DNA of 64,000 nucleotides from Closterium sp. Naga37s-1 (GCA_947471745.1 CANJKZ010000090.1:310001-374000), one strand, 5' to 3'; shown: positions 1 to 13,000, numbered from the stretch's first letter. A program made the numbers and translations. The notes: generated from the sequence alone by a model not told the origin.

Positions 1-3000
1 GCACACTAGTTTCCTGCTTTTATTCTGCACACTAGTTTCCTGCTTTTATTCTGCACACTAGTTTCCTGCTTTTATTCTGCACACTAGTTTCCTGCTTTTA
101 TTCTGCACACTAGTTTCCTGCTTTTATTCTGCACACTAGTTTCCTGCTTTTATTCTGCACACTAGTTTCCTGCTTTTATTCTGCACACTAGTTTCCTGCT
201 TTTATTCTGCACACTAGTTTCCTGCTTTTATTCTGCACACTAGTTTCCTGCTTTTATTCTGCACACTAGTTTCCTGCTTTTATTCTGCACACTAGTTTCC
301 TGCTTTTATTCTGCACACTAGTTTCCTGCTTTTATTCTGCACACTAGTTTCCTGCTTTTATTCTGCACACTAGTTTCCTGCTTTTATTCTGCACACTAGT
401 TTCCTGCTTTTATTCTGCACACTAGTTTCCTGCTTTTATTCTGCACACTAGTTTCCTGCTTTTATTCTGCACACTAGTTTCCTGCTTTTATTCTGCACAC
501 TAGTTTCCTGCTTTTATTCTGCACACTAGTTTCCTGCTTTTATTCTGCACACTAGTTTCCTGCTTTTATTCTGCACACTAGTTTCCTGCTTTTATTCTGC
601 ACACTAGTTTCCTGCTTTTATTCTGCACACTAGTTTCCTGCTTTTATTCTGCACACTAGTTTCCTGCTTTTATTCTGCACACTAGTTTCCTGCTTTTATT
701 CTGCACACTAGTTTCCTGCTTTTATTCTGCACACTAGTTTCCTGCTTTTATTCTGCACACTAGTTTCCTGCTTTTATTCTGCACACTAGTTTCCTGCTTT
801 TATTCTGCACACTAGTTTCCTGCTTTTATTCTGCACACTAGTTTCCTGCTTTTATTCTGCACACTAGTTTCCTGCTTTTATTCTGCACACTAGTTTCCTG
901 CTTTTATTCTGCACACTAGTTTCCTGCTTTTATTCTGCACACTAGTTTCCTGCTTTTATTCTGCACACTAGTTTCCTGCTTTTATTCTGCACACTAGTTT
1001 CCTGCTTTTATTCTGCACACTAGTTTCCTGCTTTTATTCTGCACACTAGTTTCCTGCTTTTATTCTGCACACTAGTTTCCTGCTTTTATTCTGCACACTA
1101 GTTTCCTGCTTTTATTCTGCACACTAGTTTCCTGCTTTTATTCTGCACACTAGTTTCCTGCTTTTATTCTGCACACTAGTTTCCTGCTTTTATTCTGCAC
1201 ACTAGTTTCCTGCTTTTATTCTGCACACTAGTTTCCTGCTTTTATTCTGCACACTAGTTTCCTGCTTTTATTCTGCACACTAGTTTCCTGCTTTTATTCT
1301 GCACACTAGTTTCCTGCTTTTATTCTGCACACTAGTTTCCTGCTTTTATTCTGCACACTAGTTTCCTGCTTTTATTCTGCACACTAGTTTCCTGCTTTTA
1401 TTCTGCACACTAGTTTCCTGCTTTTATTCTGCACACTAGTTTCCTGCTTTTATTCTGCACACTAGTTTCCTGCTTTTATTCTGCACACTAGTTTCCTGCT
1501 TTTATTCTGCACACTAGTTTCCTGCTTTTATTCTGCACACTAGTTTCCTGCTTTTATTCTGCACACTAGTTTCCTGCTTTTATTCTGCACACTAGTTTCC
1601 TGCTTTTATTCTGCACACTAGTTTCCTGCTTTTATTCTGCACACTAGTTTCCTGCTTTTATTCTGCACACTAGTTTCCTGCTTTTATTCTGCACACTAGT
1701 TTCCTGCTTTTATTCTGCACACTAGTTTCCTGCTTTTATTCTGCACACTAGTTTCCTGCTTTTATTCTGCACACTAGTTTCCTGCTTTTATTCTGCACAC
1801 TAGTTTCCTGCTTTTATTCTGCACACTAGTTTCCTGCTTTTATTCTGCACACTAGTTTCCTGCTTTTATTCTGCACACTAGTTTCCTGCTTTTATTCTGC
1901 ACACTAGTTTCCTGCTTTTATTCTGCACACTAGTTTCCTGCTTTTATTCTGCACACTAGTTTCCTGCTTTTATTCTGCACACTAGTTTCCTGCTTTTATT
2001 CTGCACACTAGTTTCCTGCTTTTATTCTGCACACTAGTTTCCTGCTTTTATTCTGCACACTAGTTTCCTGCTTTTATTCTGCACACTAGTTTCCTGCTTT
2101 TATTCTGCACACTAGTTTCCTGCTTTTATTCTGCACACTAGTTTCCTGCTTTTATTCTGCACACTAGTTTCCTGCTTTTATTCTGCACACTAGTTTCCTG
2201 CTTTTATTCTGCACACTAGTTTCCTGCTTTTATTCTGCACACTAGTTTCCTGCTTTTATTCTGCACACTAGTTTCCTGCTTTTATTCTGCACACTAGTTT
2301 CCTGCTTTTATTCTGCACACTAGTTTCCTGCTTTTATTCTGCACACTAGTTTCCTGCTTTTATTCTGCACACTAGTTTCCTGCTTTTATTCTGCACACTA
2401 GTTTCCTGCTTTTATTCTGCACACTAGTTTCCTGCTTTTATTCTGCACACTAGTTTCCTGCTTTTATTCTGCACACTAGTTTCCTGCTTTTATTCTGCAC
2501 ACTAGTTTCCTGCTTTTATTCTGCACACTAGTTTCCTGCTTTTATTCTGCACACTAGTTTCCTGCTTTTATTCTGCACACTAGTTTCCTGCTTTTATTCT
2601 GCACACTAGTTTCCTGCTTTTATTCTGCACACTAGTTTCCTGCTTTTATTCTGCACACTAGTTTCCTGCTTTTATTCTGCACACTAGTTTCCTGCTTTTA
2701 TTCTGCACACTAGTTTCCTGCTTTTATTCTGCACACTAGTTTCCTGCTTTTATTCTGCACACTAGTTTCCTGCTTTTATTCTGCACACTAGTTTCCTGCT
2801 TTTATTCTGCACACTAGTTTCCTGCTTTTATTCTGCACACTAGTTTCCTGCTTTTATTCTGCACACTAGTTTCCTGCTTTTATTCTGCACACTAGTTTCC
2901 TGCTTTTATTCTGCACACTAGTTTCCTGCTTTTATTCTGCACACTAGTTTCCTGCTTTTATTCTGCACACTAGTTTCCTGCTTTTATTCTGCACACTAGT

Positions 3001-6000
3001 TTCCTGCTTTTATTCTGCACACTAGTTTCCTGCTTTTATTCTGCACACTAGTTTCCTGCTTTTATTCTGCACACTAGTTTCCTGCTTTTATTCTGCACAC
3101 TAGTTTCCTGCTTTTATTCTGCACACTAGTTTCCTGCTTTTATTCTGCACACTAGTTTCCTGCTTTTATTCTGCACACTAGTTTCCTGCTTTTATTCTGC
3201 ACACTAGTTTCCTGCTTTTATTCTGCACACTAGTTTCCTGCTTTTATTCTGCACACTAGTTTCCTGCTTTTATTCTGCACACTAGTTTCCTGCTTTTATT
3301 CTGCACACTAGTTTCCTGCTTTTATTCTGCACACTAGTTTCCTGCTTTTATTCTGCACACTAGTTTCCTGCTTTTATTCTGCACACTAGTTTCCTGCTTT
3401 TATTCTGCACACTAGTTTCCTGCTTTTATTCTGCACACTAGTTTCCTGCTTTTATTCTGCACACTAGTTTCCTGCTTTTATTCTGCACACTAGTTTCCTG
3501 CTTTTATTCTGCACACTAGTTTCCTGCTTTTATTCTGCACACTAGTTTCCTGCTTTTATTCTGCACACTAGTTTCCTGCTTTTATTCTGCACACTAGTTT
3601 CCTGCTTTTATTCTGCACACTAGTTTCCTGCTTTTATTCTGCACACTAGTTTCCTGCTTTTATTCTGCACACTAGTTTCCTGCTTTTATTCTGCACACTA
3701 GTTTCCTGCTTTTATTCTGCACACTAGTTTCCTGCTTTTATTCTGCACACTAGTTTCCTGCTTTTATTCTGCACACTAGTTTCCTGCTTTTATTCTGCAC
3801 ACTAGTTTCCTGCTTTTATTCTGCACACTAGTTTCCTGCTTTTATTCTGCACACTAGTTTCCTGCTTTTATTCTGCACACTAGTTTCCTGCTTTTATTCT
3901 GCACACTAGTTTCCTGCTTTTATTCTGCACACTAGTTTCCTGCTTTTATTCTGCACACTAGTTTCCTGCTTTTATTCTGCACACTAGTTTCCTGCTTTTA
4001 TTCTGCACACTAGTTTCCTGCTTTTATTCTGCACACTAGTTTCCTGCTTTTATTCTGCACACTAGTTTCCTGCTTTTATTCTGCACACTAGTTTCCTGCT
4101 TTTATTCTGCACACTAGTTTCCTGCTTTTATTCTGCACACTAGTTTCCTGCTTTTATTCTGCACACTAGTTTCCTGCTTTTATTCTGCACACTAGTTTCC
4201 TGCTTTTATTCTGCACACTAGTTTCCTGCTTTTATTCTGCACACTAGTTTCCTGCTTTTATTCTGCACACTAGTTTCCTGCTTTTATTCTGCACACTAGT
4301 TTCCTGCTTTTATTCTGCACACTAGTTTCCTGCTTTTATTCTGCACACTAGTTTCCTGCTTTTATTCTGCACACTAGTTTCCTGCTTTTATTCTGCACAC
4401 TAGTTTCCTGCTTTTATTCTGCACACTAGTTTCCTGCTTTTATTCTGCACACTAGTTTCCTGCTTTTATTCTGCACACTAGTTTCCTGCTTTTATTCTGC
4501 ACACTAGTTCCTGCTTTTATTCTGCACACTAGTTTCCTGCTTTTATTCTGCACACTAGTTTCCTGCTTTTATTCTGCACACTAGTTCCTGCTTTTATTCT
4601 GCACACATTCCGCTTTATTCTGCACACTAGTTTCCTGCTTTTATTCTGCACACTAGTTTCCTGCTTTTATTCTGCACACTAGTTTCCTGCTTTTATTCTG
4701 CACACTAGTTTCCTGCTTTTATTCTGCACACTAGTTTCCTGCTTTTATTCTGCACACTAGTTTCCTGCTTTTATTCTGCACACTAGTTTCCTGCTTTTAT
4801 TCTGCACACTAGTTTCCTGCTTTTATTCTGCACACTAGTTTCCTGCTTTATTCTGCACACTAGTTTCCTGCTTTTATTCTGCACACTAGTTTCCTGCTTT
4901 TATTCTGCACACTAGTTTCCTGCTTTTATTCTGCACACTAGTTTCCTGCTTTTATTCTGCACACTAGTTTCCTGCTTTTATTCTGCACACTAGTTTCCTG
5001 CTTTTATTCTGCACACTAGTTTCCTGCTTTTATTCTGCACACTAGTTTCCTGCTTTTATTCTGCACACTAGTTTCCTGCTTTTATTCTGCACACTAGTTT
5101 CCTGCTTTTATTCTGCACACTAGTTTCCTGCTTTTATTCTGCACACTAGTTTCCTGCTTTTATTCTGCACACTAGTTTCCTGCTTTTATTCTGCACACTA
5201 GTTTCCTGCTTTTATTCTGCACACTAGTTTCCTGCTTTTATTCTGCACACTAGTTTCCTGCTTTTATTCTGCACACTAGTTTCCTGCTTTTATTCTGCAC
5301 ACTAGTTTCCTGCTTTTATTCTGCACACTAGTTTCCTGCTTTTATTCTGCACACTAGTTTCCTGCTTTTATTCTGCACACTAGTTTCCTGCTTTTATTCT
5401 GCACACTAGTTTCCTGCTTTTATTCTGCACACTAGTTTCCTGCTTTTATTCTGCACACTAGTTTCCTGCTTTTATTCTGCACACTAGTTTCCTGCTTTTA
5501 TTCTGCACACTAGTTTCCTGCTTTTATTCTGCACACTAGTTTCCTGCTTTTATTCTGCACACTAGTTTCCTGCTTTTATTCTGCACACTAGTTTCCTGCT
5601 TTTATTCTGCACACTAGTTTCCTGCTTTTATTCTGCACACTAGTTTCCTGCTTTTATTCTGCACACTAGTTTCCTGCTTTTATTCTGCACACTAGTTTCC
5701 TGCTTTTATTCTGCACACTAGTTTCCTGCTTTTATTCTGCACACTAGTTTCCTGCTTTTATTCTGCACACTAGTTTCCTGCTTTTATTCTGCACACTAGT
5801 TTCCTGCTTTTATTCTGCACACTAGTTTCCTGCTTTTATTCTGCACACTAGTTTCCTGCTTTTATTCTGCACACTAGTTTCCTGCTTTTATTCTGCACAC
5901 TAGTTTCCTGCTTTTATTCTGCACACTAGTTTCCTGCTTTTATTCTGCACACTAGTTTCCTGCTTTTATTCTGCACACTAGTTTCCTGCTTTTATTCTGC

Positions 6001-6526
6001 ACACTAGTTTCCTGCTTTTATTCTGCACACTAGTTTCCTGCTTTTATTCTGCACACTAGTTTCCTGCTTTTATTCTGCACACTAGTTTCCTGCTTTTATT
6101 CTGCACACTAGTTTCCTGCTTTTATTCTGCACACTAGTTTCCTGCTTTTATTCTGCACACTAGTTTCCTGCTTTTATTCTGCACACTAGTTTCCTGCTTT
6201 TATTCTGCACACTAGTTTCCTGCTTTTATTCTGCACACTAGTTTCCTGCTTTTATTCTGCACACTAGTTTCCTGCTTTTATTCTGCACACTAGTTTCCTG
6301 CTTTTATTCTGCACACTAGTTTCCTGCTTTTATTCTGCACACTAGTTTCCTGCTTTTATTCTGCACACTAGTTTCCTGCTTTTATTCTGCACACTAGTTT
6401 CCTGCTTTTATTCTGCACACTAGTTTCCTGCTTTTATTCTGCACACTAGTTTCCTGCTTTTATTCTGCACACTAGTTTCCTGCTTTTATTCTGCACACTA
6501 GTTTCCTGCTTTTATTCTGCACACTA
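1..6526. repeat. 26-bp tandem satellite array, about 250 units
   Basis: Head-to-tail copies of a 26-bp unit that begins GCACACTAGT and ends TTTTATTCT fill this stretch and continue past the left edge. Almost every unit is identical by eye. The exceptions cluster at about 4,505-4,620 and 4,850, where a few units are shortened by 1-5 bases. The unit contains an ACTAGT palindrome and stop codons, so no open frame runs through it. The next exons downstream belong to Rubisco activase and lack their 5' partners, so the array probably lies in an intron of that gene or has displaced its 5' part. Confidence 0.97.
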
Positions 6527-7033
6527 TTTACCTCTGACTAGTTCACTGCCCTCCCTGTTCCTTCTTCTTTCCCACAGTGCTCCTTTGATCGCCCTCTGTG
6601 TCCCAACCGCTTGCCCGCTTTGCACCTCGTTCCCTCCTCGTTCCTTCCTAGCACATCCCTCTACCCCCCTGCCTTAGCAACTTTTGAGGCGCCTCAAAAA
6701 ATCGTTTCAAAAGAGGCGCCTAAAAAATCGTTTCAAAAGAGGCGCCTCAAAAGTCCCTCCTAGCACATCCCTCTACCCCCCTGCCTTAGCATCACCTGAG
6801 GCTCATGTCCCTCTGTAAGGTAGTGCAACAAACCTGCGTCCCTCCTCCCTCCTCCATCTCACGCTGACCTCCTCCATACCCCCTTCACAATCCGTCCTCT
6901 CTCATCCCCCACTGCTCCCCTCCAACCATCCCTCTGTGGCCCCCTCCCTACTGTTCCCCCTCCCTACTGTTCCCCCTCCCTACTGTTCCCCCTCCCTACT
7001 GTTCCCCCTCCCTACTGTTCCCCGTGCTCCAAG
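6527..7033 (+). other. Pyrimidine-rich intronic/upstream DNA with a 110-bp duplication and palindromes
   Basis: No exon was recognised here. The stretch is C/T-rich on the + strand, as sense-strand introns are in this window. A segment around 6646-6680 (CCTAGCACATCCCTCTACCC...) recurs at about 6757-6790. Between the copies lie three GAGGCGCCT palindromes (6682-6699, about 6711-6721, about 6738-6752) joined by AATCGTTTCAAAAG. From about 6941 to 7023 a 15-bp unit (CCCTCCCTACTGTTC) is repeated five times just before the splice acceptor of the first visible Rubisco activase exon. Confidence 0.7.
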
Positions 7034-7115
7034 AGCAGCGCTGGACTTTTATGGCGCGCTCCGATCTCGCACATACGATGATAAAGTGCTGGAAGTATGT
7101 GTGTGTGTGGGTGTG

Positions 7116-7158
<43 letters not shown>

Positions 7159-7165
7159 TGTGTGT

Positions 7166-7202
<37 letters not shown>

Positions 7203-7865
7203 TTTGTGTGCGCGCGCGGCACGTGCGCGCATGTGCATGTATGTTGAGGCGGAACGTGTAACAAAGCAAATCCACGTATGCAGTTGAGATGCATGTGTAC
7301 AGTGCATGTGAAGCTTAAGCTGGTGTTACTGCACGCTAGTGTGACTGTAACCAGAGCTCACACCCAGTTCTCCACTCACTTCCTCTGACCACCCTTTTCC
7401 CCTTCCTTTCAAGTGGGTGGAAGCCAACGGAGGGCCATCCAAGGTGGGTAAGCTGCTGATTAAGCCGAGGAGATGGGACGATGGCAGCGATGGCAAGGAC
7501 ACCAGACCCTCGGTCGACCCGCCTGCGGTACGCTGTTCCTACCACCCTGCTGCTGATGCATGTTTATCACGAGCGCATGCCGGTGGTATTCATGTGATTC
7601 TCTCTTTCGATCAGCTTCCCATTTCTCCTACCTTCCTTGCTAACCTTGGCTTACCCTAAATGTTCTTCCCCGTCCTCTGTCCTCTCCTCCTGTCATTTCA
7701 CACTCCCTTGCTCTCACTCGTCCCACTGTCCAGCAAACCCTAGAGGAGCTGGTAAGGGCAGGGGAGGAGATAGAGCATGAGCAGAAGTTGATGAATGAAG
7801 CTCGTTTGTCAGATGAGTACATGAAGAAACAGACGGGTCCAGGGATCGGGCTCACGATGGGTTGA
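7034..7865 (+). CDS. RCA: Rubisco activase, C-terminal exons (5' part not in window)
   Basis: Three exons are visible: about 7034-7094, 7414-7527 and 7734-7865, joined by phase-0 GT-AG introns and ending at TGA. The peptide reads ALDFYGALRSRTYDDKVLE, then WVEANGGPSKVGKLL, and later QTLEELVRAGEEIEHEQKLMN. This matches the C-terminal part of plant/green-algal Rubisco activase (family pattern IDFFGALRARVYDDEVRKWV ... LLEYGNMLVQEQENV). The family enzyme is a chloroplast AAA+ ATPase that removes sugar-phosphate inhibitors from Rubisco. The AAA+ core and transit peptide would lie upstream and are not seen. The C-terminus ends soon after a DEYMKKQ segment and has no cysteines, so it resembles the short isoform without the thioredoxin-regulated extension. 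The exact start of the first exon (7034 or 7036) is uncertain. The gene converges on the V-ATPase E gene with about 350 bp between stop codons. Confidence 0.85.
7095..7212 (+). repeat. (GT)n microsatellite starting at a splice donor
   Basis: An imperfect (TG/GT)n run of about 115 bp starts within the GTATGTGTGT donor of the Rubisco activase intron 7095-7413 and ends in a CG/CA-rich tail. The short frames through it, rich in Cys/Val or His/Thr, are repeat artefacts. Confidence 0.95.
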
Positions 7866-8215
7866 AGGGGGTACTCGAGGGAAGGTGATTCAAGTGGGGC
7901 TATCTGCCAATTTTGTAAAAAAATTCAAGTAAAACTGCATGAAATTAAACTTGGATGTCCCCTCCCCGGATGGTCCAATCTCAGGAAAGAGGACCATTGC
8001 ATGTGATGGTATCTTTGATTATTTTGCAGAATTAGTACAAAGATGATATGGAATTTTAGTCATACACATCTCAATGCTACTATACGCCTGTCTACATACA
8101 CACTGGTTGGAGTCACCTCCCAGCAAGGGGTCATAAAGTTGAATATGATAGTGCCTGATAGTGCCTCAAATGTCTGATTCAATTGCTTGTCCTTGATTCT
8201 ATAACGCGTAGCTGC
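7866..8215. other. Convergent intergenic region (RCA / V-ATPase E 3' ends)
   Basis: This is AT-richer sequence between two stop codons on opposite strands and should hold both 3' UTRs. An ATTAAA-like poly(A) motif lies near 7943-7948 on the + strand. No gene was recognised. Confidence 0.6.
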
Positions 8216-9567
8216 TTAGGAGACCACACTTGTCTTGAACATGGATGCACGGATCTGAGTGGAGTGCACAGCGGGGAACATGGGCAGAAAAACATGAATA
8301 GAAAACAAATCAGAGAATCATACCAAAGGACAAGTCTAGCATCACGTGAACATGAAATTCCATGCAATGAAAAATATATATTGCCATGCCAGTGTGTTTA
8401 GGAAGAAGTACTCACGGCAGGAAGGTTTTGCTTGAATGCAATCTCAAGACGAGCATCGAGTGTGTTGGAGCAGACCACCCGGCCATCCTTAGAAGCCATC
8501 ACAACACCTCCAGCACTGCCCACGGAATAAAAAAATATTGAGCCATAAGTTGGTTGAGGATTTCATGGCACTCATTGCATGAGACTTCACCAAGAAGGAA
8601 CAAGGATGACAGAACCAAAGACATTTGTGGAAACATGGCTGGGATGTGGCTTACCAGTGGGGAGCAGCAGGAAGAAACTTGACAGTATCCACATCCACTG
8701 TTGGCGCTGTTTGCTTGGTAACTGTTACATACTCCTGGATAGCGCCGGGCAGAGCAGCTTTCACAGCAGCAACATCAGCTTCACGGCATCTAAGCTGTAC
8801 GGCGGACTCGTTCAGGCGCACAAGTCCCTGAAGCAAGTAGGAACCATAGGAGTCATGGGAATAAATCAGGCTTCTGGAAGCAAGGGATCATCATACGAGA
8901 AACAAACGGGAGTTTCAATCAGAGGAGAAACGCTAGCTGTTAAGAGTCTCACCTGAGCAATCACATCCTTCAACAGTTCAGTGTATTTCTTCGTGTCACT
9001 AGAGACCTTCAGTAGCTCTTTCTCTGCTGCAGCCTTCATCTCTTTGACAATGGAGTCCTGAGCTTGCAGCACTTTCAGTCGCGAGGCATTCAGCTGCTTG
9101 GAATAATCGCTGTTTCAGCAAAAAAAAAAGAGTGTGAAATCTGGGTGAAATGTGGACCTTTAACCTAGCTAAAACTAGATGGATCATGGATCTATGACGA
9201 GCTTACATTTTCTTCGCGATCTCGACCTGCTTCTCCTTGCGCTCATATTCTTGACGGATCTTTCTCTTCTCCGCCTCTACGAGCTGCAGCTTTTCAATGT
9301 TGAACTCCTGAACGAAACGAAAAAAGCGATCGCATTAGGGATCCAGCGACGTCATTGTGTCGCGGAAATGGCTCGAACTAGGGATCTGGTAAATGGCGCG
9401 ACGAATAATATCGCTAGTTCCTATCCGTGCTATATCGCTAGTTCATATCCGGGCTCATGCTGTACCTCTTCAGCAGCAACAGCGATTTCATTAGCCTTCT
9501 CCTCGGCCTCTTGACGGATAAACTCCACCATCTGCTGCACCTGCTTCGAAACCTCGGCGCCCTGCAT
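8216..9567 (-). CDS. VHA-E: V-type proton ATPase subunit E (6 exons, 223 aa)
   Basis: Subunit E forms part of the peripheral stalk of the vacuolar/endomembrane H+-ATPase. Minus-strand exons: 9567-9466, 9307-9207, 9109-8953, 8827-8655, 8515-8416 and 8254-8216. They total 672 nt with consistent phases, giving 223 aa against about 230 in plants. The start MQGAEVSKQVQQMVEFIRQE matches the plant N-terminus (MNDGDVSRQIQQMVRFIRQE), which fixes the ATG at 9567. Further family blocks are FNIEKLQLVEAEKRKIRQ, YSKQLNASRLKVLQAQDSIV, QLRCREADV, and GGVVMASKDGRVVCSNTLDA with ARLEIAF. The last exon codes only 12 residues (IRASMFKTSVVS). An AG at 9580-9579, eleven bases before the ATG, could be the acceptor of a 5'-UTR intron. 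The promoter must lie within the roughly 500 bp before the eS19 stop codon at 10084. Confidence 0.95.
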
Positions 9568-9580
9568 CTTGTCGGATGCT

Positions 9581-10083
9581 AAAAAATATCAAATAAGAAG
9601 AAGTCTTAAAAACAGGAGCCCTATTCCGAATAGGAGGCTTCAGGTCAAATCTAGCCTAGTTTCCTGGAGTAACCTAGGCTCAAGTGAAGTCGGATAGCTG
9701 TTTCTGTAGTGATACTGGTCTAGTCTAGTCTATCACTGCTGCTGCTGTTCGTATTTCTGCAGAGCCAGCGAATGTGGGTTTGTTGGTTTGGTCAGGCCTC
9801 GGTTCAGGCTCGGCATTCTCGGTGGCAAAACGTGGGCATTCGGTGTGAAAGGCCTTCACAGTGATTAAGATAGCGCCCCATAAGAACAACAGTACAAGGA
9901 AATTAGTAACATTAAAGAAATTTAGGTTGTTTGTGGAAAGAAATGCAGCTTCAGAAGCTGGGTGAGACTGTTGATTCCATATCACATTTCAAAGCACAAG
10001 AAGCTTGACATTTCGTGGGCGCTCTACATTGTGCTACGAATTCTTCACACAGCAGGCTTGTGCATGTCAGGACAGCTAAGAGT
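9581..10083 (-). promoter_or_regulatory. Intergenic: V-ATPase E upstream region and eS19 3' UTR
   Basis: About 500 bp without a recognised exon lies between the V-ATPase E start and the eS19 stop, both on the minus strand. It must contain the eS19 3' UTR and the V-ATPase E promoter/5' UTR. No clear TATA box was identified. A CTAGT-type direct repeat sits at 9718-9732. Confidence 0.5.
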
Positions 10084-13000
10084 TTACTCTTCCTCCTCAG
10101 CACCTTCCACAGCGGCAGCAGCAGCCCGTCCAGCAATACGGTCAAGATCACGCTGCCCATCAGAGGTGATGCGGCGGCCACTGCAAACACAGTCCAAGAA
10201 AGCAAATACCAGTAGAGAATGCAACTGAAAACAGGAGCAACAAGTCGTGGTTCAACTTTTCCCACAGCAACATCTCAAACAACACACCCTCATCTTAGCT
10301 AAACAGGTCCTCATTCCAGTCCAAAGGATTCTTCCCAGGAACATTCATTTTGCCCGGCTTGATGGAAAAAAGCCTGACAGCCTCTCAGGCCTGAAACGAG
10401 AAGCCTGTCACAGGCACTCACCCAAAGAAGCCTGCACCAATACCAGCTTCCTTTGCCAGGCTTTACAAGTGACCCGCTCACCCGTTGGCGTCCTGCTCCC
10501 TGCAACGCCAATAGGCTCCAGCCGCTGCAGCAAATGCTAAGCCCTTTGAAGCGACTGCTGAGCCATGCACAGTCACCACAGCATGACGCCACCAATGGCA
10601 CTCAGTACGAAGCGCCCCATCACACACAGCCTTGATTTCTCTCTCAACCCCTCACACACACTCATTCACCCCTAGAAGTCCTGTTCGACGATGCAAAATC
10701 CCGATGGACTCCAGATGCTAGAGCACGTGCTGAACCCCTTCCACTCATGCCCGCATAACACCCACCACTAACTACCGTCCTGCGCCCTCTCACCCTCTAG
10801 CACACACACGCTCACCCGTTGGTACCCGCTCACCCGTTGGCGTCCTGCTCGACGATGCTGATGGACTCGAGCTGCTGCAGCACGTACCGGGCCACTGAAA
10901 GCGACAGCCGAGCCCACTCACAGTCACAATCACTGCAGCCAGCATGCACGACTTGACACGCAATCACTCACTCACTGAACCCACGCACACAGCCACTCAC
11001 CCGTTGGCGTCCTGCTCGACGATGCCGATGGACTCGAGCTGCTGCAGCACGTGCCGGGCCACGGACCCGCTGCTCCTGCAGAAGTGCGACGGCCGCGACC
11101 CGTTGTTCTTCGGCCCGCCTGCGATGGGAGGGGTGGGAGAGGGGAGGAATAGGAGGGGGATATGTTCTGAGACGTCTCAAAACTTGTGTCGGGCCACGTA
11201 TCCGCCGCTCCTGCAGAAGTGCGACGGCCGCTACACGTTCTTCGGCCCGCCTGTGAAGGGAGAGGGGGGAGGGGGAAGGGGGAACCGGGAGAATAATAGA
11301 AGGACATGTTAGGCGGATACGGGAGGGGGGTATATGAGTGGGGTATGTTAGGAGGATAAGGAAGGGGGATATGTGGCGAGGATTTGAGACCGGGATAGAG
11401 GGATACGGCAGCAGGAACAGATTGCAGAGAAGAAAGAGGAGGGAAAGGGAGGGGTGGATGGCCCTGATGGAGTGGAAGAAGAGAGGACCGGAGAAACCGC
11501 AGCCCCAGACGATATGAACGCACAGAGCGCGAGACGAGCCGTCGAGCGCTTAAACAAGCGAAACTGCAAGTGCTGGTCGTGAACAAGGATAACACAGAGC
11601 GCGAGAATGGTGGGGGGGGGGGGGGGGGGGGGGGGGGAAGAAAGGGGAGGGGGGAGGGAGAGCGGGAGGCGAAGAACCAGAGAAGATTTATTTTTCCCCT
11701 CGCAAGATACGTACCGTAGATCTTCTTGAAGGCACCGACTCCAACGCCAGGCTTCAGGTACACCTTGCGAGCCATGGAGGCTGCAGGAGGGACACGCAGC
11801 AGGAAAACATCAAAGAAAGGGGGCAACGCTGAGTTTCCACAGGTGAAAGTCAAGAAGGGGGTTGTGTTGTTCCAGAACCAACACGAGCTTCGTGATAAAT
11901 TTGGCAGTTCATAAACGTTAACGGGCTGGTCACCCTCCAGATATGGCACGATCCAGAACTACTCCTGACCCACGAGCCAGGAAAAAGGTACTGCAGCAGC
12001 TACGACACCACTGGAATGGATGCCTTATACAAGAGGTGAGAGAGGAATGCAAGCGAATGAGAGTGGGAGCGAGTGAGAATGTGAAAATGCAACAACAATA
12101 TTTCGTAATGCCTGTTGTTGCACTCAGTGAACGATGCATTCAAGAAATATTAAGAAACTATCTCCGAGGCGCCTAAAAAAAAATTCCAATACACGATGCA
12201 TAGAGGCGATACGTACCAGCGCGGATGTAGTACCAATCGGGATCATAGGGCGCAAGTTCCTTGTAGGTTCCTGTCTTGACGATGTCAGCCCATGTGGGAA
12301 CCTCCACCTGATGCGGTCACGCAAGGGAGAGAAGGGGGGGAAGAGGGTGGGGGAGGGCGGGGGAGGGGAAACGAGCAAGAACGAGGCTGAAAAGTATTGA
12401 AGCGACGTCAGCCCATATAGAAACCTTCACCTGATGCGGTCACGCAAGAGAGGCAGGAGGGATGAGGGAGCAGATGGGGTAATGGAAACGAGCGACAATG
12501 CGGACCTATGATTCGGATCAAATGGTCGAGACTGAGGAGAGGGAGGGAAAGAGGGGAATAAGGAGCTAAAACCAGACAAGGGGGGAAAAGTGATGAAGAG
12601 AAAAGTAAATGTGCGAGACCAAAGAGGAAGAGGGAGCGGCACTGCGGCACAGAGAAGGAAGAGAAAGAGGGAAGGGAGAAAGGAATGGAGGATAAAAAGG
12701 GTGGCGTTCTGAATGCGTGAACTGCCGGGAGACGTGCTGCTTGATGCAGTTCGGGGTAACCTATTTTCTGCTGACAAAGTATCGTCTACCCACGAGCTGC
12801 GGAAGAATATCCGCACGCACACGCGATAACTTTAACTCGAGTGGACACCTGTGATTCGTCAAGTACCCGATTCTTTCATCGCATACGAGACACGACATCC
12901 TAGTGAAGCGTATCGGGACACGCCGTTATGACCACGCGACGACCTCAGAACTGCGAAACCCTAACATCAGAGACAGCAGCAGCTCGACGATCCGCCTGAC

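Noticed and set aside
1-6526. CRISPR-like array or centromeric satellite
   Set aside because: Units are contiguous with no spacers, and the gene context is eukaryotic. Nothing in the sequence shows centromere function, so only a tandem satellite is claimed.
6936-7307. Cys/Val-rich and His/Thr-rich short frames at 6936-7307
   Set aside because: They read through the GT microsatellite; only the segment ALDFYGALRSRTYDDKVLE belongs to a real exon.
10972-11949. 325-codon minus-strand frame rich in Ser/Pro/Leu
   Set aside because: It combines eS19 exon 3 in frame with polypyrimidine introns and exon 4 copies read in other frames. Splice-consistent eS19 exons explain the conserved parts.
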